Assembly (NCBI RefSeq): GCF_000174755.1
Contig: NZ_ACLQ01000019.1
Location: forward strand, 273,981-337,980
Direction of reading: 5' to 3'
DNA: 64,000 nt
Source: Capnocytophaga gingivalis ATCC 33624
GTDB taxonomy: Bacteria > Bacteroidota > Bacteroidia > Flavobacteriales > Flavobacteriaceae
Shown here: positions 34,457 to 43,667 of the stretch, in pieces
How positions within the stretch are numbered: the stretch's first letter is position 1
Layout: each line of letters starts with the position of its first letter
Notes under the pieces: generated by a model
Seen by the model: the letters and a program-made list of their open reading frames with translations, nothing else
Told to the model about the DNA's origin: nothing
Database searches by the model: none
Position numbers and translations under genes: made by a program

Positions 34457-37400
34457 CTACAGGGAGATTACCCTAATTTCTTCATTGATAAATACCAAAA
34501 AAGATTGTGTTACCTCCCAGCCGGTTTGCTCAAGGGTCTGGGCATAGCGCCTTAGTTGTGCTTGATACTGGGGGTGATCTTCCCCCGTTTTGTAATCGAT
34601 AATCACAGCCCTCTGTGTAGGCTTATGGTAAGCGACACGGTCAGGGCGGAGGTACTCCCCTGTGATATCCAGCCATTCACGTTCGTTGTAAATGATATAC
34701 TCCTTAGTATAGTACTCTTTTAGCAAAGGATGAGTGGTAATTTTCTCCAACTGATGGCTCAGAGGTGCTATTTGCTCCTGAGAGATGCGTCCTTCCAAGA
34801 AAAAATGATGTAACAATTCAGGTATATCCTCCTGAGTGATAAGCTGTCCGAGGATTTCATGTAGAAGATTTCCACGAGCGATCGCCTCCTCTCGAGAGGT
34901 ATTCCACATAGAACCTGATCGGGTTACGATAGTATAGGAAGGGGATATAACAGACCTTTGTTTGAAAGGAATATAATCATTCTCTCCTAAGGCAGCCCTC
35001 TCTATAGGAAGTAACTGACCAAAGGTATAGTGAGATTCAGAGGGATTCCACCTACCTTCGGCCTGTAGATAAGCCTGTAGCACCCCAGAAAGAGTAGAGA
35101 TCTTCTCCTGTTCCTTCTCCTTGGGACGCTGGCTGAGGATATAGAGCAAATCCTTGGGACGTGTCATAGCTACATACATGGTATTGATGGCATCCAAGAG
35201 TTCCACTTGGCTCTGTTGTAGTACAATCTCCGCATCTATCTTTTCCAGACCACTATAGTCATCTATAAGCAAATGTTCAAAACCATGATATTGCTCCTTA
35301 GGTACACATATCCAAAGGGTATCCTTACCTGAACGCAACGAATCATTAACATCTGTATAAATAACCACAGGGAACTCCAAACCCTTACTTTTGTGAATGG
35401 TCATAATAGATATTGCATTGACCCCTTCAGGAGCACTAATAGCCAGCTTGTCCTTCTTTTCTTCCCAATAGGTCAGAAAATCCGCAATATTACCATTGCG
35501 CACACTCTTATATTCGTATATGATATTGAGGAACTGTGCCAAATAAGCATCCGAAGGCTTGGCCAAACCAAATACTCTTATTGCATAACCGATACCCTCA
35601 TAGAAAGAATATAAGTGAAAATAAGACAAAGAAAATCCCATAGCAGAGAAGAAAGCCTCCACTGGCTTATGAACATACTGACTCATAAAAGCGTGTAGTT
35701 CTGTAATTTGCTTTACCTTAGCATAGGAGAAAAGCAAGGCTATCTTTTCCTTTTCATTGGTTTGATATAATGAAATAGATATTAGATGAATCAAAAACTG
35801 TATTTCAGGAATATTTTTAAGCAATAAAGCTTCTGAAGAAATAACATTATATCCTTTTTCAGATAATTGTGCTGCTATCTCAATACATTCTTTATTTCTC
35901 CTAGAGAGTATACAAATATCTTTATCCAAATAGCCATAACTTTTTGCTTCTTTTATATACTTTTCAATCGTTTCTATACGAATATCTGTTTGCTCAACTA
36001 CATTTTCTCCTTCTGTAGCCTCTTCTTCGGAATAATTTACCTCTTGGGTGCTATTCTTATCAATAAATTCTATACTTATAAACCCTCTTTCCGCTTCCCT
36101 GTCAGGAATTTTCTGTTCTGCCTCGAGATATAGCTCCCCATACCGATGCTTTCCAGTATTATTGAAAAGCAAAGGATGAGTGGCCACAAAGTGGAAAAAA
36201 CTGTTATTGAAGGTGATGACCTCCCGACGGCTTCGATAGTTATAGTCGAGATTCTGAACTTCTTGTATCAGGTGAAAAGGTTTTTTTTCCTTGTTATAGA
36301 GTTCCATGAACTGCTCTGCCCTACCCCCACGCCAGCGATAAATAGACTGCTTAGCATCGCCCACGATAAGCAGTGACCCCTGCTGCTTGCTGAGGTTTTC
36401 ACTATGTACTGCATCGGCTACTAAAGGAAGCATATTCTCCCACTGTAGGGTGGAAGTATCCTGAAATTCGTCTATAAAATAGTGTTGATAGCGGGTACCT
36501 ATCTTCTCGTATATAAAGGGAGAAGGTTCATCAATGATTGTCTGGTGGATAATACTATTGAACTCAGAGATAGGCAATATATTTTCTTCCTCCTTGATTG
36601 CGATAATTTCCTCTTGTAGGCTTTTGAGTACCGCCAAAAGAGTAACATTTTTTATCAAACGCTTATAAAACTGATCCCACCAATAACTTTTTTCTATAGA
36701 ATTTAACAAATCGGATATCCATTGTTGATTTTCATCCAATAGTTGTGCTATTGCTGGATCCTTTTTTAATAATCCATTAGAATAAAGTGGTTTTTCTCCA
36801 GATTCCACAAACCAAACTCGGTCAAATACTCCCTTATCTATAGCAAAAAATCCATTTTTACTAATTTTATCAAAGAAATTATATAAGGAACCTCGGATGA
36901 AATGATCCGCCGTGATTCCCTCCTTTTGAGTAAAAGCAAAGAAATGTTTTACAGCATCCTCTACCACTGTATACAATCCTTTACGCTGCTGTTTCAAATC
37001 TTCTTTGAGAGACTGAAAATCAGACAATTGTTTTTCTTCTAATTCCTTTATATAGGTATAATGATTCTCATTGGTCAAGAGCTTAGCGATATCAAAGAGC
37101 TCAGTCTCAATATCCCAATCCTTATCCTCTTCTATTTTATCACGAGAGAACTCCAAAAGAAGTTTTGTAAGGAGCTGATTCTCATTAGCTTTCTTAAACA
37201 AATTTTCTATAGCCAAGCGCAAAAGATCATCTGTCTCCAAGAAAACTTCAAAATTAGGATTGAGCTTTAGGTCAAACGCAAAAGAGCGTATCAACCGCTG
37301 GTTAAAACCATCAATAGTAGTAATAGTAAATCCTGCATAGTTATGCAGGATATGCTTTAAAACCTTCTGAGAACGCTCCTGTAACTCTTCATGAGAGAGA

Positions 37401-37672
37401 AGTAGCTCCTGAGCAAGCTGGACAAACATAATATCGTCCGAGGCCTTTTTCTCCCCCTCCTCTACCAAAGTATCGGGCGTAGAGAAAAGGAGTAACTGAT
37501 TGATTACTCGCTCCTTCATCTCATTGACCGCCTTATTGGTAAAGGTGATGGCCAAGAGTGTTTTGTAGGCCTCTACATTCTTAGTAGCTAAAATAAGCTT
37601 AAGAAAAGACTTTACCAGTGTGAAAGTCTTCCCACTACCTGCCGATGCATTGTAGATTTGGATATTTCCCAT
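34457..37672 (-). CDS. UvrD/AddA-type helicase-nuclease
   Basis: This 1071-residue protein has the SF1 helicase motifs: Walker A NASAGSGKTFTL (9-20), ITFTNKAVNEMKERV (Ia), HYFIDEFQDTSTLQW (II), GDAKQSIYRWRGG (III), LDYNYRSR (IV), ISIMTIHKSKGLEFPVVIY (V) and YVAMTRPKDLLYIL (VI). The C-terminus has a RecB-like nuclease with LRPDRVAYHK and VIIDYKTGEDHPQYQAQLRRYAQ. It resembles AddA of the AddAB complex that processes double-strand breaks for recombination. No AddB partner is in the window. It lies 6 bp after pth. Confidence 0.9.
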   Translation of the reverse strand: MGNIQIYNASAGSGKTFTLVKSFLKLILATKNVEAYKTLLAITFTNKAVNEMKERVINQLLLFSTPDTLVEEGEKKASDDIMFVQLAQELLLSHEELQERSQKVLKHILHNYAGFTITTIDGFNQRLIRSFAFDLKLNPNFEVFLETDDLLRLAIENLFKKANENQLLTKLLLEFSRDKIEEDKDWDIETELFDIAKLLTNENHYTYIKELEEKQLSDFQSLKEDLKQQRKGLYTVVEDAVKHFFAFTQKEGITADHFIRGSLYNFFDKISKNGFFAIDKGVFDRVWFVESGEKPLYSNGLLKKDPAIAQLLDENQQWISDLLNSIEKSYWWDQFYKRLIKNVTLLAVLKSLQEEIIAIKEEENILPISEFNSIIHQTIIDEPSPFIYEKIGTRYQHYFIDEFQDTSTLQWENMLPLVADAVHSENLSKQQGSLLIVGDAKQSIYRWRGGRAEQFMELYNKEKKPFHLIQEVQNLDYNYRSRREVITFNNSFFHFVATHPLLFNNTGKHRYGELYLEAEQKIPDREAERGFISIEFIDKNSTQEVNYSEEEATEGENVVEQTDIRIETIEKYIKEAKSYGYLDKDICILSRRNKECIEIAAQLSEKGYNVISSEALLLKNIPEIQFLIHLISISLYQTNEKEKIALLFSYAKVKQITELHAFMSQYVHKPVEAFFSAMGFSLSYFHLYSFYEGIGYAIRVFGLAKPSDAYLAQFLNIIYEYKSVRNGNIADFLTYWEEKKDKLAISAPEGVNAISIMTIHKSKGLEFPVVIYTDVNDSLRSGKDTLWICVPKEQYHGFEHLLIDDYSGLEKIDAEIVLQQSQVELLDAINTMYVAMTRPKDLLYILSQRPKEKEQEKISTLSGVLQAYLQAEGRWNPSESHYTFGQLLPIERAALGENDYIPFKQRSVISPSYTIVTRSGSMWNTSREEAIARGNLLHEILGQLITQEDIPELLHHFFLEGRISQEQIAPLSHQLEKITTHPLLKEYYTKEYIIYNEREWLDITGEYLRPDRVAYHKPTQRAVIIDYKTGEDHPQYQAQLRRYAQTLEQTGWEVTQSFLVFINEEIRVISL

Positions 37673-37678
37673 AGGGCT

Positions 37679-38245
37679 TTACTTATTGTTATACAGATTC
37701 ATAGTTGTATCCGCTCCTGCCAGACCAAAAGAGAGTATCGCCTCACTGATCTTTTCCAATCGTTCAGGAAGCAAAGCTACTTCGTCTTCGCTCCAGTGCC
37801 CCAATACATAATCTATCTGGGTACCCTTAGCATAGTTGGCACTGATACCAAAGCGCAAGCGGGCATAAGTGGTAGTCTGGAGTTCCTCTTGGATATTCTT
37901 AAAACCATTATGCCCTCCATCCGAACCCTTTTTCTTGATACGAATACTCCCAAAAGGAATATTCAGGTCGTCGGCAATCACTAAGAGATTTTCTATAGGT
38001 ATCTTTTCCTTTTCCAACCAGTACTTTATCGCTTTTCCACTCAGATTCATAAAAGTAGAAGGTTTCAGAAGAATAAAGGTACGCCCTTTGTGAGAAAAAG
38101 TAGCCACATCCCCCAAGCGTACTGTCTCAAAAGAGACGCCCTTCTGCTGGGCTAAGTGCTCCACTGCTAAGAAACCTATATTGTGGCGTGTGTAACGGTA
38201 TTCCTCCCCTATATTTCCCAGACCTACGATAAGATATTTCTTCAT
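37679..38245 (-). CDS. pth: peptidyl-tRNA hydrolase
   Basis: This 188-residue protein has YLIVGLGNIGEEYRYTRHNIGFLAVE with the catalytic His, FILLKPSTFMNLSGKA, and LLVIADDLNIPFGSIRIKKKGSDGGHNGFKNI. It releases tRNA from prematurely dropped peptidyl-tRNA. It follows gltX by 3 bp in the gltX-pth-helicase operon. Confidence 0.96.
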   Translation of the reverse strand: MKKYLIVGLGNIGEEYRYTRHNIGFLAVEHLAQQKGVSFETVRLGDVATFSHKGRTFILLKPSTFMNLSGKAIKYWLEKEKIPIENLLVIADDLNIPFGSIRIKKKGSDGGHNGFKNIQEELQTTTYARLRFGISANYAKGTQIDYVLGHWSEDEVALLPERLEKISEAILSFGLAGADTTMNLYNNK

Positions 38246-38248
38246 AAC

Positions 38249-39778
38249 TTACTGCTCCTTAGCATATTGTACAAGATATTGTAAGCGATGTATTGTCTCT
38301 TCACGCCCTAAGATAGCGATTATAGAGAACACATCTGGTCCCTTCATCTCCCCTACTAAAGAAAGGCGAATAAGTGGCATTACTTGTCCTAAACCGAGGT
38401 TATTCTGGGTAATAAAATCCTTGATCTGTGTCTCTATATGATGAGGAGTAAGGTCGGTAAGTCCTTCTATTACAGTTACCAACTGTGTTGTTATCTCGGC
38501 TGAGTTGTCCTTCCATTGTTTTTTGAGCGCCTTGGCATCGTACTGGGTAGGAGCTTCAAAGAAGAAGTGAGCCAAATCCCAAAGGTCAGTGAGGAAAGTC
38601 GCACGTTCGCGGATAAGAGACACTATCTCTGTAAGCTTGTCCTTAGAGACTTTTACACCTTTTTCAGCCACTATGGGTGAGAAATCCTCCACGAGAGTAG
38701 CTACAGGTATTTTTTGCAAATATTGGTGATTGAACCACTTGATTTTTTCTATATCAAAGTGAGCACCCGCCTTATTGACCTTTTCTAAATCAAAGAGAGA
38801 GATCAACTCCTCTACTGAGAAGAGTTCCTGCTCTACTCCAGGATTCCATCCCAACAGCGCTAAGAAATTCACTAAGGCCTCAGGCAAATACCCTCCTTCG
38901 CGGTAGCCCTTGGAGATATTTTTAGTTACAGGATCCACCCATTCCAAAGGAAATACAGGGAAGCCCATCTTGTCACCATCACGCTTACTAAGCTTTCCAT
39001 TACCCATACCCGCTGGCTTGAGAATCAGCGGCAGGTGAGCAAACTGAGGTGCCTGCCAACCAAAAGCCCTATACATAAGCACATGTAGCGCCATAGAAGG
39101 TAACCACTCTTCGCCACGGATCACATGAGTAATCTCCATGAGGTGGTCATCCACAATATTAGCTAAGTGATAAGTAGGCATACCATCAGACTTGAAGAGT
39201 ACCTTGTCGTCCAAGAGCTTGGTATCGACCACCACCTCACCACGGATAAGGTCGTGCAGGGTAAGAGTTTCTTGAGGCATCTTAAAGCGTACCACATACG
39301 GTACCCCTTCTTCTATACGTTTTTTCACCTCTTCTGGAGAAAGAGAGAAAGCATTGTTGAGCTTTTCGCGGTTATGCCAATTGTAGATAAAAGTCTCTCC
39401 ACGTTCTTCATAGGCCTTACGCTGAGCATCCAGCTCCTGAGCAGTATCAAAAGCATAGTAAGCCTCGCCCTTGTCCAAAAGCATCTGGGCATACTCAGCA
39501 TAGATTGCCTTACGCTCGCTCTGGCGATAGGGAGCATGAGGCCCTCCCTCCTTGCCTACCCCCTCGTCATAGGTAATGCCGCACCACTGGAGGGCTTCCA
39601 TGATATAGGCTTCTGCCCCCTCCACATAGCGCACTTGGTCAGTATCCTCAATACGCAAGAGGAAATCCCCACCATGCTTTTTAGCAAATAAATAGTTAAA
39701 GAGGGCAGTACGTAGCCCCCCTATATGTAACGGTCCTGTAGGACTGGGTGCAAAGCGCACCCGTACACTCTTAGTCAT
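38249..39778 (-). CDS. gltX: glutamyl-tRNA synthetase
   Basis: This 509-residue class I synthetase has VRFAPSPTGPLHIGGLRTALFNYLFA (HIGH region) and GNGKLSKRDGDKMGFP (KMSKS region as KLSKR). Full length. It is first in the operon with pth and the helicase; a TATTTTTG -7 box at 39809-39802 lies within the large dyad upstream. Confidence 0.97.
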   Translation of the reverse strand: MTKSVRVRFAPSPTGPLHIGGLRTALFNYLFAKKHGGDFLLRIEDTDQVRYVEGAEAYIMEALQWCGITYDEGVGKEGGPHAPYRQSERKAIYAEYAQMLLDKGEAYYAFDTAQELDAQRKAYEERGETFIYNWHNREKLNNAFSLSPEEVKKRIEEGVPYVVRFKMPQETLTLHDLIRGEVVVDTKLLDDKVLFKSDGMPTYHLANIVDDHLMEITHVIRGEEWLPSMALHVLMYRAFGWQAPQFAHLPLILKPAGMGNGKLSKRDGDKMGFPVFPLEWVDPVTKNISKGYREGGYLPEALVNFLALLGWNPGVEQELFSVEELISLFDLEKVNKAGAHFDIEKIKWFNHQYLQKIPVATLVEDFSPIVAEKGVKVSKDKLTEIVSLIRERATFLTDLWDLAHFFFEAPTQYDAKALKKQWKDNSAEITTQLVTVIEGLTDLTPHHIETQIKDFITQNNLGLGQVMPLIRLSLVGEMKGPDVFSIIAILGREETIHRLQYLVQYAKEQ

Positions 39779-39802
39779 AATGATGTTTGTTTATCAAAGC
39801 GC

Positions 39803-39864
39803 AAAAATACGAATTAATTAGCAATTTTGCTAATTTGTCAATTAGCAAATTAATTCGTATTTTT
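39803..39864. repeat. 17-bp dyad between gltX and the phosphatase-like gene
   Basis: The arms AAAAATACGAATTAATT (39803-39819) and its exact complement (39848-39864) enclose a smaller AGCAA..TTGCT hairpin. The dyad covers the gltX -7 box and lies between two diverging genes, so it could be an operator for both or a chance AT-rich structure. Confidence 0.65.
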
Positions 39865-39892
39865 ACAGGACACATTCTATAAAAACCAACCA

Positions 39893-40429
39893 TTGAAAAC
39901 AATCCTATTACTTTTTTTATTGCCTTTATTACCCTTATGGGGGCAGACTCCTGCTACTGTTATACATACTGAAGCAAACCTATATCAAGTGGATAGCTTG
40001 CTCTATCGCAGTGAACAATTGGTAAAAGCAGACAAAGAGGAGATCCTTCGTACACCTATCAAGACCATTATCAATCTACGATATTTTACTCGTTCCAAGG
40101 ATAGAAATGTCTTCTCCCCTACCGATGGGATTACCCTTATCAACCACCCACTACTTACTTGGCGTATCACCCCCAAGGATATTGCCCAAGTGCTCAAGCG
40201 TATTCGCCGATCACAAGAGCAAGGGGCGGTACTTATCCATTGCTATCATGGCGCTGACTGTACGGGAATTATGGTGGCTATGTATCGTATTATCTACCAC
40301 GACTGGAGTATCGCCGCAGCTAAAAAAGAAATGCTCCAAGGTCCCTATGGATATCATAGTATCTGGAAAAACTTGGAAGCACTATTTACTGAAGAAACTG
40401 TGAAGGAAGTAAGAAAACTTTTAAAGTGA
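39893..40429 (+). CDS. exported dual-specificity phosphatase-like protein, catalytic Arg replaced by Cys
   Basis: This 178-residue protein appears to start at TTG (39893), because no ATG precedes the signal peptide MKTILLLFLLPLLPLWGQ. The phosphatase domain has TIINLRYFTRSKD, and the P-loop HCYHGADCTG (about 119-128). The CX5R signature needs Arg where Cys (codon TGT) is found, a one-base change from CGT. The active-site Cys and the general-acid region are present, but phosphate binding should be crippled. It may be a pseudo-enzyme. The adjacent dyad may regulate it. Confidence 0.8.
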   Translation: MKTILLLFLLPLLPLWGQTPATVIHTEANLYQVDSLLYRSEQLVKADKEEILRTPIKTIINLRYFTRSKDRNVFSPTDGITLINHPLLTWRITPKDIAQVLKRIRRSQEQGAVLIHCYHGADCTGIMVAMYRIIYHDWSIAAAKKEMLQGPYGYHSIWKNLEALFTEETVKEVRKLLK

Positions 40430-40459
40430 AGAATGAAAAGTGAAAAACTCTAATCCTTT

Positions 40460-40481
40460 GAGACGCAATAAATTGCATCTC
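40460..40481. repeat. intergenic inverted repeat
   Basis: GAGACGCAAT and ATTGCATCTC are near-perfect 10-base arms with one mismatch around two bases, in the 174-bp gap after the phosphatase-like gene. GAGACGCAAT-type hairpins look like a dispersed repeat family. Nothing else is seen in this gap. Confidence 0.5.
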
Positions 40482-40603
40482 TACCCTAACGCTGGTTAAG
40501 ATAATTCCTAACAAGACTGATTTTTGAAGAGACACAATTTATTGGTTTTTGAAATATTATATTGCAATATTTTAGTCTTTAAGACTATATCATAAAAATA
40601 GTA

Positions 40604-41083
40604 TCAGAGTAGACTTCCAAAAAGAGGAATGAACTCTCCTAACCAATACTCAGCATCTTGTGGTCTTGTATCTAAATCTAAGATGTTTTCTTCTATTTTA
40701 GGAAATTCTTTGATATACACCTCCCTTGTCCATTCATATAGACGCGGATTGCTTTTTGAACGTATAGCTGTAATTAGGATGTCATATCCATCCTTTTTAT
40801 TTTCCTTATAAATATCCCGAAAAGCATTAATGATATCTCCCGTATCAGACCACGAATTAAGAAGGACTCTTACATTTCTACCCTCTATTTTCTTATAGTA
40901 GATAGCCCAAAAATCTCTTTGGTAAGGAGAAGCATTTTCATTATTAGGATCAAGTTTCTTAAACTCTTCTACAAAACCATTTTGTAACAACCATTCATCT
41001 ATTTTATTAGAAAGTCTTGTTTTACCACTATTACCCTTTCCTTGTAATAATATTACTTTCATATTCTTTAAATTTTTATTCAT
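40604..41083 (-). CDS. small P-loop protein of unknown function
   Basis: The protein is 159 residues if started at 41083 (overlapping the upstream stop by 8 bp), or 152 from the ATG at 41062 (MKVILLQGKGNSGKT). Walker A is GKGNSGKT at the N-terminus; further on are VLLNSWSDTGDIINAFRDIY and ILITAIRSKSNPRLYEWTREVY. The size fits a small kinase-like or nucleotide-binding protein. No family recognised. It is last in the accessory run from 43.4 kb. Confidence 0.65.
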   Translation of the reverse strand: MNKNLKNMKVILLQGKGNSGKTRLSNKIDEWLLQNGFVEEFKKLDPNNENASPYQRDFWAIYYKKIEGRNVRVLLNSWSDTGDIINAFRDIYKENKKDGYDILITAIRSKSNPRLYEWTREVYIKEFPKIEENILDLDTRPQDAEYWLGEFIPLFGSLL

Positions 41084-41834
41084 TTTCTATCTTTGGAATT
41101 TTAAATCTATATACCTCAGGAAAATATTTAGATAATCCCAAATCATTTGTATTGAGTTCTAAATCACTTATAATGATATTATGTGTACTTTTATCTTTTA
41201 AAATATTAGCTACTATTTCATCTTTTCCAATATTCCAATTTTTAAGATATGATTCATATAATTCTGTTTCATACATTTTACCTCCTATTTGTATTCTCTT
41301 TGGTAAAATATACTCTTCAAAAAATATAAAATCTGCAAAATCAAGAGTATAGTTATAATAATCTCTTATACTGTATTTAGTGGAAATATAATATTGCGCT
41401 GTATCTCTATCTATTCTTAGTATAGTAGGAAAAACTAAATTCCTATACCCTAAATCCTTTTTTTGATAGTTTAACTGATAATTTTTAGATATTCTAATTG
41501 TATATAATTCTGTATCTGCATCATATTTTATAGGTTCCATAAATATTGGTTCACTAACAAATTTTACAAATACTTCTTGAGCAATCATTTCTATAGCTTC
41601 TTTTATATATTGCATTCTTTCTTGATATTCCTCCGTCTTCTCAAATTCTCCTTTTTTTGTAAACTCTATAAACTCATCTTTTATTTCCTTTTTTATTCTG
41701 TCCCAATCTGTTGTTCCTATTAATTCTCTCTTAGTAATAGAACTCATTTTCTCTTTCTGAGTAACTACTTGTGCTGATATATTTGTAAATCAACCCATTA
41801 GGATTAATAGTAATAAATATTTTATCTTTTTCAT
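41076..41834 (-). pseudogene. exported protein with a premature TGA in its signal peptide
   Basis: From the ATG at 41834 the frame reads MKKIKYLLLLILMG, then TGA (41792-41790), then FTNISAQVVTQKEKMSSITK and on in the same frame to 41076. Without the stop this is a normal lipid-free signal peptide and a ~238-residue mature protein. The stop falls where Trp (TGG) would be natural. The downstream 223 codons may still be translated from the ATG at 41747 but would then lack export. The mature part (EEYQERMQYIKEAIEMIAQEVF; DFADFIFFEEYILPKRIQIGGKMY) matches no family I know. Confidence 0.75.
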
Positions 41835-41840
41835 ATTCTT

Positions 41841-42707
41841 TTACTCATTATACCAAATTACTCTTGTAACTTTTCCAACTAATTTGCCTCCGTCATAAGC
41901 ATATTTTGTCTTCCAATTTCCTTTTCCATCATAAGCATATTTGAATGTATATTCTACAAGTTCATAACCAAGTTGTCCTATCACAGAAATGACATTCCCT
42001 TTATCATCATATTTAAGTTCTACTTTATCTCCATTAGAAGACCATTCTGAAAGGTTATTATTCTTATCATATTTGTAGTTATATACAAAAATACCTCCTT
42101 CTACGAGTTCTTGTATAGTTGCCTTTATTAGGTTCCCCCTTTCATCATATTCAAATCTAAATTCTCCACTTTCATCTTCTTCTCCATAATTTAATGAATA
42201 ATCTCTAAATTTTTCAATTACAATATTTCCTTTATTATCATATATGTATTTACTTTCCCAATCTATTTTGTATTCTTTTGACATATAGTCTTCTCTTAGA
42301 ATATTTTTACCTATAATAATTCCTTTATCATTATACTTAAATTCTATTATGGCATCTCCATATTCATCTGATGTTATTCGCCTTATTTCATTTGTTCCTT
42401 CATAAGTCATCTTAGCACCTTTATTTGCATATCCGCAATACTTTACATTACCATTTTCATCAAATTCATAAGGAAATCCATCTTTTACTTGAGCTCTATA
42501 GCCTATCCCTTGTGCATTTATTATATTATATGGAGAGGGTATATGGGGTATAGTCCCTTCAATAGTACTATAGAAATCCTTAAAAGGAACAGAATTAGGA
42601 TAATGACCTTTAATATTGAACCTTTCCATATCCGATTTCTTATATTGTGCATTCACAAAAGTACTTCCTATTAGAAAGCTAACAACAATTATCAATATAT
42701 GTTTCAT
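41841..42707 (-). CDS. exported YD/RHS-like repeat protein
   Basis: This 288-residue protein has a signal peptide (MKHILIIVVSFLIGSTFVNA) followed by short beta repeats of the type YDxxGNxI: YEFDENGNVKY, KYIYDNKGNIVIEKF, RFEYDERGNLIKAT, YKYDKNNNLSEW, LKYDDKGNVISVI, YAYDGKGNWKTKY. These resemble RHS/YD repeats but the protein is small and has no toxin domain. It lies 6 bp before the interrupted exported gene downstream. Confidence 0.75.
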   Translation of the reverse strand: MKHILIIVVSFLIGSTFVNAQYKKSDMERFNIKGHYPNSVPFKDFYSTIEGTIPHIPSPYNIINAQGIGYRAQVKDGFPYEFDENGNVKYCGYANKGAKMTYEGTNEIRRITSDEYGDAIIEFKYNDKGIIIGKNILREDYMSKEYKIDWESKYIYDNKGNIVIEKFRDYSLNYGEEDESGEFRFEYDERGNLIKATIQELVEGGIFVYNYKYDKNNNLSEWSSNGDKVELKYDDKGNVISVIGQLGYELVEYTFKYAYDGKGNWKTKYAYDGGKLVGKVTRVIWYNE

Positions 42708-42739
42708 TTATTTAAGTTTTTATATTTTTATTTCTTTTT

Positions 42740-43396
42740 TTATGGTTTTTCTCTTACTATTTTATCAAAATAACTATCTCTGTATGAAAATTTATAAAGA
42801 TTTACACTATGTTTAGGTACATAGACCTTTCTCAAAATTCCCCCTCTAAATGCTCCATTAATAAAAGGTGGTTTTTCTCCTTCAAACGTAATAGTTGTTA
42901 ATTTTCTACAAGGATTAAAGCAACCTGAGCCAAGTTCTTCAACATTTTTAGGGATAACAAGATCTGACAATTCTCCACAATAACTAAAGGCTAAAGCTTC
43001 TATCTTTATCAGACTGTTAGGCAACCTAACAGAAGATAATGAACTACAATCAATAAAAGTTTCTTCTCGTATTACTGTTATTCCTTCTGGTATTTCTATA
43101 CTTTCTAATTTAGAACACTGCTTAAAAGCAAACCCACCAATATCTGTTAATTCTTTAGGAAATATTATAGAAACCAATTCCTTTTTGCCTTCAAATGCTG
43201 CTCCCCCTATAACTGTAACATCTTTAAGGACTTCGTCCTTTTCCATATTTATAGAAACTGTCTCTTCATTAAGCCATTTAACAAGCGTTTTTCCATCTTC
43301 ACTTAGTTCATAATCATTAGGAGAAATATTACTCCCACAACTACTAATAGCCAATACTCCCAGCACTGCTACTATTGTCAAAAAAATTCTTTTCAT
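42740..43396 (-). CDS. BspA-type leucine-rich-repeat lipoprotein
   Basis: This 218-residue protein has a lipoprotein signal (MKRIFLTIVAVLGVLAISSC, lipobox cysteine at 20). About five LRR_5 repeats of ~23 residues follow: DVTVIGGAAFEGKKELVSII, LTDIGGFAFKQCSKLESIEI, ITVIREETFIDCSSLSSVRL, LIKIEALAFSYCGELSDLVI, VEELGSGCFNPCRKLTTITF. BspA-like proteins of oral Bacteroidota bind host or partner surfaces; this is a small version. First of a three-gene secreted-protein run. Confidence 0.85.
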   Translation of the reverse strand: MKRIFLTIVAVLGVLAISSCGSNISPNDYELSEDGKTLVKWLNEETVSINMEKDEVLKDVTVIGGAAFEGKKELVSIIFPKELTDIGGFAFKQCSKLESIEIPEGITVIREETFIDCSSLSSVRLPNSLIKIEALAFSYCGELSDLVIPKNVEELGSGCFNPCRKLTTITFEGEKPPFINGAFRGGILRKVYVPKHSVNLYKFSYRDSYFDKIVREKP

Positions 43397-43434
43397 TCCT
43401 AATATCTATTTTTTGTTATTTCTTAAATTAAAAA

Positions 43435-43610
43435 AGCAAACCTACTCACGAAAAAATTCGTAAGCAGGTTTGCTTATGTCAAAAATTTTGTTATACGCGC
43501 GTGCGTGAGCTCTGTTATTTACAGAGCATAGGAAAGTGCTTGCTTGGACCCTATCGTTTTGTGCTATAAAAACACTGTTTTTCATTTGCTTTAGAATTAA
43601 CCTAATTGAC
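43435..43610 (-). ncRNA. candidate ~170-nt small transcript with own promoter and terminator
   Basis: A perfectly spaced promoter (43615-43645) should start transcription near 43608 on the minus strand. The RNA can form GATAGG..CCTAT and GCTCTGT/ACAGAGC (43509-43527) helices and ends in a long hairpin (AAGCAAACCT..AGGTTTGCTT with inner ACGAA/TTCGT, 43436-43474) followed by T6. TGTCAA near the 5' end can pair with TTGACA just before the terminator, closing the molecule. It contains a 47-codon ORF. No RNA family could be assigned; a 6S-like RNA is possible but not shown. Confidence 0.55.
43442..43585 (-). CDS. possible 47-residue small protein inside the small transcript
   Basis: ATG at 43585 opens a frame that starts MKNSVFIAQNDRVQASTFLC, includes RAHARAYNKIFDISKPAYEFF and ends RE before the TAG at 43444-43442, inside the terminator hairpin. 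The base composition (GCACGCGCG tract) is richer in GC than the surroundings. There is no clear ribosome-binding sequence, though these are weak in Bacteroidota. It is either a real small protein or a by-chance frame in an RNA gene. Confidence 0.35.
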   Translation of the reverse strand: MKNSVFIAQNDRVQASTFLCSVNNRAHARAYNKIFDISKPAYEFFRE

Positions 43611-43614
43611 AGGA

Positions 43615-43645
43615 CAAATTTATAAATAATTTTTTAAATAAACAA
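43615..43645 (-). promoter_or_regulatory. promoter of the small transcript
   Basis: Minus strand: TAAATTTG at 43622-43615 and TTG at 43645-43643 with 20-bp spacing. No annotated gene lies directly downstream except the small ORF. Confidence 0.7.
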
Positions 43646-43667
43646 AAAATTTTTAGAGGTTAATTTT

